Shown here in pieces: positions 8,181 to 15,318 of a stretch of 21,758 bases of DNA. This DNA comes from CAZFCK01 sp964517355. Its GTDB lineage: Bacteria; Desulfobacterota; Desulfovibrionia; Desulfovibrionales; Desulfovibrionaceae. The stretch is taken from contig CAZFCK010000061.1 in the NCBI GenBank assembly GCA_964517355.1, positions 1-21,758 of the forward strand. The letters are read 5' to 3'. The stretch's first letter is position 1. Every line of letters begins with the position of its first letter. The position numbers and the translations under genes are program-made. Below the pieces are notes generated by a model. That model was not told the DNA's origin, ran no database searches, and saw only the letters and a list, made by a program, of their open reading frames with translations.

Positions 8181-9199
8181 TCGCCCCTTTCTCCAGCGTG
8201 TCTCAAGAACAACTCTGCGCCTACCTGCGTGATTATTGGGGAATGCCCGATCGCGTCACGGCCTGGAAATATTACGACGCCCGTTTCAACGCGGGGCGCG
8301 AACGCGGCTTTGTCTGGATCAAGGACGACCAGATAAAAGGATTTCTCGGGACCATCCCCTTCACCCTGCACGACGGCGAAACGTCCCGAAACGCGGTCTG
8401 GCTCGTGGACTGGTGCCTGGCTTCCAAAGATACGTCGCCGGGCATGGGCATCATGCTCCTGCGCAAGGTAATCCAGGAATGCGGCCTGGCCTTGTCCTTG
8501 GGGGGCAGCCGGGACACCCTGCACATCCTGCCGCGCATGGCCGCGCTCACCAGCGAAGGCGCGGGCTGCATGCTCCGGCGGCGGTTGCGGCTGGGCACCG
8601 CCTTGGAGCGTTTTCAGACCGTCCCCGTGCTCGGCGCGGCGCGCCCCCTGCTGCAAAACCTGCCCCTGCCGGGCGCCCTCTTTCGTACGCGCAAGGCACC
8701 GTACCGGCTGGAGCCGGGCGTTTCACAACATTTGCGGCCATTGCTCCAAGCGCCGTGCCCCCCCGCGCCTTCAGGCCTCTGGCGCAGTTGCTACGACTTC
8801 GAGTACGTGTCCTGGCAAATCGGCCGTTGCCCGGAGATCGAATGCTGCACCGTGCTCGCGGAAGGCGGCGGAGCGCCCCCCGCCGCGGCTCTGCTCTGGC
8901 ACCCCAAAGGCGACTCCCGCTTCTGGCGGCTGGCCCTGTGGCACGAAAACGGCGCGCAAAAAGCCCTGGAAGCCGTCTTGCATGGAGCGCTCAATGTGGT
9001 GTATAGGCGCGGTGGCTGGGAATTGTGGGGCACCGTATCCCACAATGAACGCACGCTGCTGGAGGCCATGGGTGATGCGGGGTTCACCATGGCGGCCAAG
9101 CGGATTCCCCTTTTCATCTGCAACGCGCGGCAGAATGCGCCGGTGCGGGATTTTTCGGCTCTCAATTATCTCGACACCGACCGCGCATACCGTTTTTGA
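8177..9199 (+). CDS. GNAT-like acyltransferase family protein
   Basis: A 340-residue protein starting at GTG 8177, with GGAGG six bases upstream and a four-base overlap with the deacetylase stop, so it is translationally coupled. The N-terminal half looks like a GNAT domain: substrate-side strands (GFVWIKDDQIKGFLG, residues 44-58), the central strand AVWLVDWCLA (73-82), and a pyrophosphate-loop-like SPGMGIMLLRK (87-97). The second half (about 200-340) has another alpha/beta stretch that could be a second, degenerate GNAT unit. GNAT enzymes move acyl groups from CoA, and some from carrier proteins, to amines. Next to a deacetylase and an acyl carrier protein, N-acylation of a freed sugar amine is an attractive but unproven role. 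No signal peptide. Confidence 0.65.
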   Translation: MIAPFSSVSQEQLCAYLRDYWGMPDRVTAWKYYDARFNAGRERGFVWIKDDQIKGFLGTIPFTLHDGETSRNAVWLVDWCLASKDTSPGMGIMLLRKVIQECGLALSLGGSRDTLHILPRMAALTSEGAGCMLRRRLRLGTALERFQTVPVLGAARPLLQNLPLPGALFRTRKAPYRLEPGVSQHLRPLLQAPCPPAPSGLWRSCYDFEYVSWQIGRCPEIECCTVLAEGGGAPPAAALLWHPKGDSRFWRLALWHENGAQKALEAVLHGALNVVYRRGGWELWGTVSHNERTLLEAMGDAGFTMAAKRIPLFICNARQNAPVRDFSALNYLDTDRAYRF

Positions 9200-9266
9200 C
9201 TCCCCGTACCGGCAAACGGCCCGACGCCCTGCAACCGACACTATTGACGCGAACCACGCGAACACC

Positions 9267-9320
9267 CTGAGAGCCGCGCCGGCCGGGCACGCCCTTTTTC
9301 CGATGCGCCCCGGCTCTCTG
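9267..9320 (+). repeat. inverted repeat between the GNAT and carrier-protein genes
   Basis: CTGAGAGCCG (9267-9276) pairs with CGGCTCTCTG (9311-9320), nine of ten bases, around a GC-rich 34-base interior ending in a T-run. It occupies most of the 151-bp gap in an otherwise tight operon. It could modulate read-through into the carrier-protein gene, or do nothing. Confidence 0.35.
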
Positions 9321-9350
9321 CATTTTATAGAAGAAGGATTCTGCGATCTT

Positions 9351-9569
9351 ATGGAAAACCTTGCGAAAAACATAGCCGAAACCCTGCAAATACCTGAAAC
9401 CCAGGTTGTGGACGAACTTGCCTACAGTCAGATTCCTCAATGGGATTCTTTCAACCACGTGAACCTGATGCTGATGCTCGAAGCGACGTACGGCATAGCG
9501 GTGGACGAAGACATCATGGTGGAGTTGACCAGCGTACGCGCCATTCGCGAGCATCTGCAAAAGGTCTGA
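9351..9569 (+). CDS. acyl carrier protein
   Basis: A 72-residue acidic, four-helix carrier protein. The phosphopantetheine attachment site is WDSFNHV, with the Ser at residue 33, in the standard D-S-x-x-x-V context. Helix III follows (EDIMVELTSVRAIREHL). The short stand-alone form resembles DltC and other dedicated carriers more than FabD-pathway ACP. The ATG at 9351 follows AAGGA at a somewhat long distance. The gene ends 38 bp before the adenylation enzyme, and the pair is presumably a charging module: the ligase loads an amino or carboxylic acid onto the carrier's phosphopantetheine thiol. A separate phosphopantetheinyl transferase is needed and is not in this window. Confidence 0.88.
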   Translation: MENLAKNIAETLQIPETQVVDELAYSQIPQWDSFNHVNLMLMLEATYGIAVDEDIMVELTSVRAIREHLQKV

Positions 9570-9607
9570 AACGCTTTGCCGTTGCGCAACGCCAGGGGAG
9601 AAGATCT

Positions 9608-11236
9608 TTGCTGAACTATTTCGACGCGGTGCAAAAAACGGATGGCCGCAGCCTGCGCACGGGTTTTTTGCGCAACACCAGCCGCAAGCCCGACGCCTGC
9701 GCGCTCATGGCCGAAGGCCGCTCATACTCCTATGGGGAATTGGCGTATCTGGCCCGCTGCTGGGCGCAAGGCATCACCGGACATCTTGGACGCCCCGCCA
9801 TGCGTGTGGGGGTCTTCGGCTACCGCAGCCACGTGGCCTATGCCGGCATCCTTGCGGCATTATGCAGCGGCGCGGCGTTCGTGCCGCTGAACAAGAAACT
9901 GCCCGCTTCCCGCACGCGGGAAATGATCCTGCAAGCCGGACTGGACGCCATCATCGTGGATGCGGTCTCCGCGCCGCTGCTCAAAGAGGCCCTGGAAGGC
10001 GTCTCGCCCCTGCCCCTGTTGCTGCTGCCGGACCCCGCCGCGTCCCGGCCCGACATTCCCGGAGCCGCTGTTCTGGGGCATGCGGAACTTTCCGCCATGC
10101 GCCCCTTGCAATATCTCCCCCCGATCACGCCCTACGAAATGACGTATCTGCTGTTCACATCGGGCAGTACGGGCAAACCCAAGGGCGTGCCGGTATTGCA
10201 CGCCAACGTGCTGCATTTCGTGGACAGCATGGTGCAGCGCTTTGCGCCAGTCCCTGAAGATCGCTTTTCCCAGACCTTTGAGCTGACGTTCGACCCCTGC
10301 ATTTTCGACATCTTCGTGGCCTGGGAAGTCGGGGCCCGCGTCTGCGCCCTCACGCCCCTCGACATGCTGGCTCCCACGCGCTTCATCAACAAAAACGAGA
10401 TCAGCATCTGGTACTCCGTGCCCTCCATCCCGGCCCTGATGCGCAAAATGGGGACGCTGAGGCCCGACACCATGCCCACGTTGCGCTGGAGCCTGTTCGC
10501 GGGCGAAGCCCTGCCCGAAGCGACCGCCATGGCCTGGCAGCAGGCCGCGCCCGGGTCCATTGTGGAAAACCTGTACGGTCCCACGGAGTTGACCGTGACC
10601 TGTTTCGCCCACCGCTTCGACCCGGAGCGCATGGGCGAACAAGCGACGCACGGCTATGTGCCCATGGGGCGCCCCAATCCCGGACTCGGCGCCGTGATCG
10701 TGGACGAAAACCTCAAGCCCGTGCCCCCTGGCCAACAGGGCGAACTCTGCGTGTGCGGCCCGCAAACCGTGCCCGGATATTGGCAAAATCCCGAACAGAC
10801 CGCCCAGCGCTTCGTGGAACTGCCCCTCAAGGATTCTCCGCCCGTGCGCTTCTACCGCACCGGCGACCGGGTGACGCTCCTCGACGACGGCACCGTTCAT
10901 TATCTGGGGCGCATCGATCACATGGTCAAGGTCTTGGGCAACCGCGTGGAACTCAACGAGGTGGAACACTACCTCCTGTCCTGCGACGGCGTCGTGGAAG
11001 CCATCGCCATGGGCTGGCCCTTCGACGCCACGCGCTGCGAAGCCATCGTCGCATTCCTCGGGGGGCGGAATATCGCGCCCGAAACCGTGAAAAACCAACT
11101 GCGCAAACAATTGCCGGATTACATGGTGCCGCAGCACATCCATGTCGTGGAGCGGATGCCGCTCAACGCCAGCGGCAAAGTGGACCGGAAAAATCTCTGC
11201 GCCATGTTCACGGAGCAACATGAGGCGGACGGCTAG
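9608..11236 (+). CDS. AMP-dependent adenylation enzyme (DltA / NRPS A-domain-like)
   Basis: A 542-residue ANL-superfamily enzyme. The ATP-binding loop LLFTSGSTGKPKG is at about 181-193, the TFDPC stretch with the Asp that in amino-acid-activating members holds the alpha-amino group follows, YGPTE begins at 323, the hinge region YRTGD...LGRIDHMVKVLGNRVEL is near 416-444, and the catalytic Lys in NASGKVDRKNL is K524. It should make an acyl-adenylate and load it onto the adjacent carrier protein. The Asp and overall likeness to DltA favour an amino acid over a fatty acid. The start is TTG 9608, seven bases after AGGGGAG; an earlier in-frame ATG at 9440 lies inside the carrier gene. The TAG stop coincides with the edge of a MITE at 11236. 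Confidence 0.85.
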   Translation: MLNYFDAVQKTDGRSLRTGFLRNTSRKPDACALMAEGRSYSYGELAYLARCWAQGITGHLGRPAMRVGVFGYRSHVAYAGILAALCSGAAFVPLNKKLPASRTREMILQAGLDAIIVDAVSAPLLKEALEGVSPLPLLLLPDPAASRPDIPGAAVLGHAELSAMRPLQYLPPITPYEMTYLLFTSGSTGKPKGVPVLHANVLHFVDSMVQRFAPVPEDRFSQTFELTFDPCIFDIFVAWEVGARVCALTPLDMLAPTRFINKNEISIWYSVPSIPALMRKMGTLRPDTMPTLRWSLFAGEALPEATAMAWQQAAPGSIVENLYGPTELTVTCFAHRFDPERMGEQATHGYVPMGRPNPGLGAVIVDENLKPVPPGQQGELCVCGPQTVPGYWQNPEQTAQRFVELPLKDSPPVRFYRTGDRVTLLDDGTVHYLGRIDHMVKVLGNRVELNEVEHYLLSCDGVVEAIAMGWPFDATRCEAIVAFLGGRNIAPETVKNQLRKQLPDYMVPQHIHVVERMPLNASGKVDRKNLCAMFTEQHEADG

Positions 11237-11336
11237 CGCATTTTCGCCTTGAAACAAGGCTCTCCCCTGAAACAATTTCCAATTGTTCCAGGGAAATGCA
11301 TAAGAGCATCTAGCGCTTTTCAAGCGTGAGATGCTC
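11236..11336 (+). mobile_element. 101-bp MITE-like element, copy A
   Basis: The element is flanked by TA on both sides (11234-11235 and 11337-11338). Its ends are GCGCATTTTCGCC and, inverted, GAGCATCTCACGC. Inside are three stem-loops: GCCTTG/CAAGGC, CCTGAAACAATT pairing with AATTGTTCCAGG (one mismatch), and a long terminal hairpin starting AGAGCATCT. It is the same length as the copy at 14031-14131 and differs at two positions. Non-coding, so it would need a transposase in trans. TA duplication is typical of IS630/Tc1-mariner-type elements. Confidence 0.8.
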
Positions 11337-11366
11337 TAGAACATTTTGACTGAAAAAAGATTCGCT

Positions 11367-11400
11367 CCGGCGGCTTGAAAACCTTTTTGGAAAAGGTCTT
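11367..11400. repeat. degenerate copy of the CCGGCGG-hairpin repeat
   Basis: CCGGCGGCTTGAAAACC begins a block related to those at 21639 and, inverted, at 1403-1367. Its weak stem is AACCTTTTT/AAAAGGT. The rest of this 345-bp gap (11401-11581) contains a perfect TTGACA at 11444-11449, but no convincing -10 box at 16-18 bases from it. I see no gene there. Confidence 0.45.
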
Positions 11401-11581
11401 ACGAATCTCCAAAACGTTGTGGCCGGCAGAACCTGTGGGTATGTTGACAATGATAGATACGTTAACCGCAGATCCAGAGGAGCGTTCACCCTGGCGCAAG
11501 TCAAAGCATGTGAACGTCGGCGAAGTTGAGACGCTCTCGCGGTAATTTCTCATTCACCTCAATTGTTAGGAGAATCAACCA

Positions 11582-11944
11582 ATGAAAACGTGCAGCCCAA
11601 TCCTGTCCCTGTTGTGCGTCCTGCTGTTGGCCGCCACGGCCTTGGCCCAACCGCCCCTTCCTCCTGAAATCAGCAGCCTGCCGCGTTTTTCCAGAGCCAC
11701 GGCCATGGCCACCATGTCCATGGACAACACGGTGAACGCCTCCTTCGAAGCCGCGGGCACGCCCAGCGAAGTCATAGACTTCTTCAACGCCCAACTTGCG
11801 GGGCAAGGCTGGCAGAAAAACATGGAAGCGCGCCAGGACGACGGCGCCATGGCCTCCTACAGCAAAGACAATCAAGGCCTGACCGTCGGCGTCAGCCGCG
11901 AGGACGAGGGTAAGGTCACGTACACCCTGCTCCTGAGCAAATAA
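11582..11944 (+). CDS. small secreted protein of unknown function
   Basis: A 120-residue protein with a clear Sec signal peptide (MKTCSPILSLLCVLLLAATALA, cleaved after ALA at about residue 22), so the mature protein of about 98 residues is periplasmic or exported. The mature part includes GTPSEVIDFFNAQLAGQGWQ, a helix pattern seen in several small periplasmic proteins, followed by beta-strand-like segments to the C-terminus (GLTVGVSREDEGKVTYTLLLSK). I cannot name a family. The start follows AGGAGA at eight bases. It is flanked by repeats on both sides and stands alone, with no partner on its strand. Confidence 0.75.
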   Translation: MKTCSPILSLLCVLLLAATALAQPPLPPEISSLPRFSRATAMATMSMDNTVNASFEAAGTPSEVIDFFNAQLAGQGWQKNMEARQDDGAMASYSKDNQGLTVGVSREDEGKVTYTLLLSK

Positions 11945-11979
11945 TACTATTTCCCATTTCCAAATTAATTTATGATAAC

Positions 11980-12080
11980 TTCCGGGGGGAAACCAGCGCT
12001 GCTATCTTCATCCTTAAGGCGCGATACGACCGCGCCCACGGGCTGAAGTTTTTGAAAAAGGTTCTCCCCCCGGACCCCCC
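11980..12080. repeat. G-run/C-run inverted repeat
   Basis: TCCGGGGGGAAACC (11980-11993) is the near reverse complement of GGTTCTCCCCCCGGA (12060-12074), with a 66-base interior. AAGGTTCTCCCCCCGGA and the CCCCCC after it (12058-12080) recur exactly at 21732-21754. Located between the secreted-protein gene and the DotA/TraY fragment. The following AT-rich 12081-12210 holds nothing I recognise. Confidence 0.55.
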
Positions 12081-12213
12081 CTTTTTAAAGCTTTAAATTG
12101 TATAATATCAAATAGATACTATATTTTTCTAGCATTGTTCCAAGCTTGGCAATTCCTCCTATAACGCAGAAAAGGGTGCTTTGCGCCGACACTATGAACG
12201 GGAAACGGTATAA

Positions 12214-12732
12214 GTTGAAGTTAAGGGCGAGGGTTTTGCCGGTCACATGGGGCAGCAGGGGTACAAGATGCTTTTGACGGTCTTTATCCGCCCTCCCCTG
12301 ATGGTTGCCGGCCTGCTTGTTTCCATTTTTCTGATCAACGTGTGCGGCAAGTTTGTCGGCGAGATGTTTCAGATCTTCAACTCCGGCATGAACGCCCGTC
12401 ATTTCGGCGGTCCCGTGACGGTTATCGCGATGCTGGTGATCCTTTTGGGCGTGGCCATCATCATGAGCCACAAGGTCTTCGGCCTGATCACCCATTTGCC
12501 CGAGTCCATCAGCCGCTGGATCGGCAATGTCGCCTTCGGAGGCGACGAGAAGGGCGAGGAGCGCCGGGTCAGCGGTATGTTCGCGGCCACGAGCTCAAAG
12601 GTGGAACATAAGGTCGCAGGTAGTGTCCCCAGTATGAAAGGTGGCCATAAACCTAAACAAGGTTCCCATAAAGGACCTGGTTCCGGGGATGTGCAAAAGC
12701 CTGGGGGTGAAGGAAATGATACTGTATATTAA
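12214..12732 (+). pseudogene. C-terminal fragment of a DotA/TraY-type conjugation protein
   Basis: The open frame runs from just after an in-frame TAA (12211-12213) to TAA at 12730-12732. It contains one late ATG at 12247. The sequence VEVKGEGFAGHMGQQGYKMLLTVF, then RPPLMVAGLLVSIFLI, a second membrane segment (PVTVIAMLVILLGVAIIM), the HLPESISRWIG motif and a Gly/Lys-rich tail match the C-terminal end of DotA/TraY inner-membrane proteins of type IVB secretion and IncI-type conjugation systems, which are normally many hundreds of residues long. The match continues upstream of the ATG and stops abruptly, so this is a truncated remnant rather than a small gene. GC content is lower than in the flanking metabolic genes. 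Family assignment is from motif memory. Confidence 0.65.
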
Positions 12733-12746
12733 TTTCTAACAGTCAA

Positions 12747-12796
12747 ATACAAAAAAGAGTCTGAGCATACATCCAAGCTCAGACTCTTTTTTGTAT
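12747..12796. terminator. bidirectional intrinsic terminator
   Basis: Perfect 20-bp arms (12747-12766 and 12777-12796) surround a ten-base loop. The A6 and T6 runs at the foot of the stem give a terminator in both directions. It separates the convergent DotA/TraY fragment (+) and the 100-residue gene (-). One of the clearest structures in the window. Confidence 0.9.
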
Positions 12797-12805
12797 GAAA
12801 AAATT

Positions 12806-13108
12806 TTAGCCAAATAATTTCTGACGGGCTTCCTTCCAGAATTTATGGTATTTTTCAACTGCTTGATCGCGAGTCATGAGGCCACTATCACAAGCCTCAC
12901 TTACAATGGCCTTATGAGCTCTTGCATCGAGGTCTCGCTCTGCGAGTCTACTCTTTGTATCCGCAAGCTCCTCTCTGAGCCGGTCGATTTCAGCCTGAAA
13001 TTCGGCAACGATCTGGTTTTCGCGTTTCTGGCTGTACCAGTTGTCGTAGAAACGTTGCGTGCCGTTAAATTCATTATAGGGATCCGGAGTGCCGTCGAGA
13101 AATCCCAT
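12806..13108 (-). CDS. small protein with coiled coil, unknown family
   Basis: A 100-residue protein, MGFLDGTPDPYNEF at the start, then a charged helix (about 34-62, IVAEFQAEIDRLREELADTKSRLAERDLD) with a heptad-like pattern, and a basic C-terminal helix ending EARQKLFG. No signal peptide or membrane segment. The ATG at 13108 has a strong GGGAGGA five bases upstream, and the gene ends at the bidirectional terminator at 12747-12796, so it looks like a real transcribed unit. It lies between a conjugation remnant and a toxin-antitoxin locus, suggesting an accessory or plasmid-derived origin. I cannot name a function. Confidence 0.7.
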   Translation of the reverse strand: MGFLDGTPDPYNEFNGTQRFYDNWYSQKRENQIVAEFQAEIDRLREELADTKSRLAERDLDARAHKAIVSEACDSGLMTRDQAVEKYHKFWKEARQKLFG

Positions 13109-13905
13109 GGTGGTCCTCCCTTATGATCTGAAGGGCCTCGGCCCCGTTTAATCCGACTTGTTTCCACATATACAAAAAAACATCGAGGCAGGCAAGAAAA
13201 TACGGCCTATCGAGTGCTTTTGCCCGGGCGTCTCAGCCTGGCCCGGGGGTGATCATTTCGTGAGCTTCCGAATGGCCTGAAGTGTTTTCAGGGCCTTCGA
13301 CCCCTTCGACCGCATGCTTTCCGGCCAAGAGCTTTCTGGCCAAGATTTTGGATTTAACCCAAGGGTGGTCCTCTTTTTCCGCCCGTGTCTTGACCCAGGG
13401 GCCGAGAACGTTCCGTAGTCTTCCCATATCCCTTTTGGAAACGCCATGATCCTGAAAAAACGCCTCCCATGATCGTGCGAATCCCTCCACCATCTCTTCC
13501 AGGATGTCCTTCGCGGTGTTTTCACGCAATCCGAAACCATTGGCGCTACGCAACGCGTTTGAGAGCGTCATCAGCGTATTTCCGTCGCTGTTCGGCGCTG
13601 TGCGCAGATGCGCGACCGGCGCTTCGGAAGGAACGACGTCGTAGAGAGGCGAGAGCCGGATACCTTCCTTGGAGACGAGGCAGCAGTGATTCTTGAGGTG
13701 ATCGTCTTCGTTGTTCATGAGTATATTGTAGATCATCCTTCTAAAAAGCTGCTCGCGATCTTCTGAAACGCAGTCCTTTTTTCCAAATTTCTCAATGGCG
13801 TTCACGAGCTCGGAATACGAGTGCTTGTCGTTGATGTATAACAGGCCATATCGGGCTTGAGCCAAAGTCAACCCCGAGCAGAGATGCAGTTTTGCGCCAT
13901 CTTTA

Positions 13906-14028
13906 GAGCAGTTAACGCTTGAAATGATCGCTTAACGGCGGGCAAAGCCCGCCTACAATCATTTCGCGGCAAAGATTTGCAAGCAAATCTTTGCAGAGCC
14001 TTTCAACTTTTTCAAAGTTTAAATACTC
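13906..14028. mobile_element. 123-bp MITE-like element inside hipA
   Basis: The ends GAGCAGTTAACGCTTGAAA (13906-13924) and, inverted, GAGTATTTAAACTTTGAAA (14010-14028) match at 14 of 19 bases. It is flanked by TA at 13904-13905 and 14029-14030. Internal stem-loops are GAAATGAT/ATCATTTC (13921-13965) enclosing GGCGGGC/GCCCGCC (13937-13953), then GCAAAGATTTGC/GCAAATCTTTGC (13969-13994). The core is unrelated to the 101-bp element next to it but the ends are of the same type. It shares the middle TA with that element. Confidence 0.75.
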
Positions 14029-14030
14029 TA

Positions 14031-14131
14031 GCGCATTTTCGCCTTGAAACAAGGCTCCCCCCTGAAACAATTTCCAATTGTTCCAGAGAAATGCATAAGA
14101 GCATCTAGCGCTTTTCAAGCGTGAGATGCTC
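14031..14131 (+). mobile_element. 101-bp MITE-like element, copy B, inside hipA
   Basis: Identical in length to copy A (11236-11336), with two base differences. It is flanked by TA at 14029-14030 and 14132-14133. Its outer right end (inverted, GAGCATCTCACGCTTGAAA) matches the left end of the adjacent 123-bp element at 16 of 19 bases, so the pair could also have moved together as one 226-bp unit. Confidence 0.82.
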
Positions 14132-14870
14132 TAGTATGATCGAAACGTTCTATGACGAATACGTCTTTTCCGTTGACGTTTTGAATATATGTCGCAGGCG
14201 GATTCAATCCGAACTCGTTTGCGAATTGCATGACCGCGTATTCGATGCGGCAGACGTTCCAGTCGTCGCCCTTTGAACGGAATTTCGCAATTGCCGGTGT
14301 GCCGTTTTTCAAGGTGAGCAGGGTCTTGGGCCGGGCACCTCCAACCGAGGATCCGGACGCAAGGTAATGGCGCAGGTACCTGTCCATTTCGTGGTACCCT
14401 TTTTCTTGGAAATCGATGACGGCTTGTTGTAGAAGGTCGAGTTCGATCTCACTGCGTTCAATGAAGTCACCTGAAATTCCGGAATGAAAATCAGGACCGT
14501 CTTTTCCTCCAAATGCCAGGGCGCCGATACGGTTTGCCCCTCCCGACAGGAGCCAGGTGAAGTTCGAATAGCGTTCCTGGTTATCTGCGGCAATGGCATT
14601 CAGAATCCACTGTCCCCAGTTATCCGGATAGACATCGTTGAAGCAGAACATATTGCGACTCGTTGGGCTCTCAAAGACGGGATTTCGCTCCAGGAAAGGC
14701 AATCCTTCCGGGTCGAGGGGGAAAGCATCCGGATCGGATGCGTATTCCTCGTCATATTGGAATAGCGACCTGACGACGCGGTCGTTTTCTTCGTCCATCC
14801 GCAACCGCCCTACCCTTTTGTATTCGCCCTCAAGGTAGACGTATACATATGTCGCGTTCGACTCCATAAT

Positions 14871-15200
14871 CTAAATACCGAACGGGTCTTCAACCCGAAC
14901 TCGTTTTGGCATTTTTTTGAGCATCAAGGCCTTACCGATCTCATCTTTTTCGGGCGCTGCAACCGCCAGAAGCGTCCCTTCGAGCTGCAGGATCCGCAGA
15001 ACCTGAGCGAGGGTTGCGATATTGACCTTTGCCGGATTCGCTTCCAGCCTTCGCAGAGTCGAAACAGACGTGCGAGCTCTGTTGGCCAGGTCTTTTTGAG
15101 TCATATTGCGGGCGACACGAGCCATACGCAGGTGACTCCCCATTGTTTTTAGAATATCGATCAATTCCGAGGAAAGCGATTCGATGGCGAGCCTGCTCAT
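14871..15200 (-). CDS. hipB: HipB-like antitoxin, XRE-family HTH regulator
   Basis: A 109-residue protein with a Cro/C1-type helix-turn-helix at about 23-58 (RMARVARNMTQKDLANRARTSVSTLRRLE), the family that pairs with HipA kinases. It binds operators upstream of its own gene and, in intact systems, neutralises the toxin. The ATG at 15200 follows GGTGGA. The upstream DNA has matching palindromes (15212-15250) overlapping a promoter with a perfect TTGACA. The stop is three bases before hipA. Because the toxin is broken, this antitoxin is now probably an orphan autorepressor. The extra C-terminal tail after residue 80 (EKDEIGKALMLKKMPKRVRVEDPFGI) is basic and may contact the toxin in intact homologues. 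Confidence 0.85.
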   Translation of the reverse strand: MSRLAIESLSSELIDILKTMGSHLRMARVARNMTQKDLANRARTSVSTLRRLEANPAKVNIATLAQVLRILQLEGTLLAVAAPEKDEIGKALMLKKMPKRVRVEDPFGI

Positions 15201-15211
15201 TTGTATTCCAC

Positions 15212-15250
15212 CATATATGAGTGTTTAACTCTTTTAAAGAGTCATATATG
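15212..15250 (-). promoter_or_regulatory. palindromic operator upstream of hipB
   Basis: CATATATGA (15212-15220) is mirrored by TCATATATG (15242-15250), and the centre holds a perfect 15-base palindrome ACTCTTTTAAAGAGT (15228-15242). The nested symmetry and position before the antitoxin gene fit autorepression by the HTH protein. The actual half-site is not proven. Confidence 0.6.
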
Positions 15251-15268
15251 CTCCTCAGACGATGTCAA
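15241..15268 (-). promoter_or_regulatory. candidate hipBA promoter
   Basis: On the minus strand a consensus TTGACA (15263-15268) is followed after 16 bases by TATGAC (15241-15246). The -10 box lies inside the operator arm at 15242-15250, so a bound repressor would block polymerase. Confidence 0.5.
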
Positions 15269-15318
15269 GTGAGAAGGGGATTTTTATTGGGCGCTTTTGG
15301 CTCTGGCGTCTCGTAGTG

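Larger units (their letters stand above)
13233..14867 (-). pseudogene. hipA: hipA toxin kinase gene split by two MITE-like elements
   Basis: The 5' part (14867 down to about 14134) encodes the N-terminal 245 residues of a HipA-like Ser/Thr kinase, with GGARPK at 176-181 and VFVIERFDHT at the break. The 3' part (from about 13903 to 13233) carries the catalytic region NNEDDHLKN and LSPLYD. Between them 228 bp (elements at 13906-14028 and 14031-14131 plus one TA) bring an immediate stop (RASHA then TGA). Deleting exactly that insert rejoins the frame as FDHT-KDGAKLHL, giving a 468-residue protein near the usual HipA length of about 440. All catalytic residues are in the 3' part, so the N-terminal fragment should be inactive. 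The start is three bases after the antitoxin stop, as in hipBA operons. Confidence 0.88.

Noticed and set aside
9860..11323. A 487-codon minus-strand open frame opposite the adenylation gene
   Set aside because: It is His/Gly/Gln-rich without motifs, while the plus strand has every ANL-enzyme motif in order.
12085..12495. 136-codon minus-strand frame opposite the DotA/TraY fragment
   Set aside because: The plus-strand reading matches a known membrane family with consistent motifs. The minus frame has no ribosome site and runs through AT-rich intergenic DNA.
13912..14118. Short minus-strand open frame inside the MITE pair, with a close copy at the 3' edge of the adenylation gene
   Set aside because: The shared peptide is explained by the duplicated MITE sequence. 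It is interrupted differently at each place and lacks a ribosome site.
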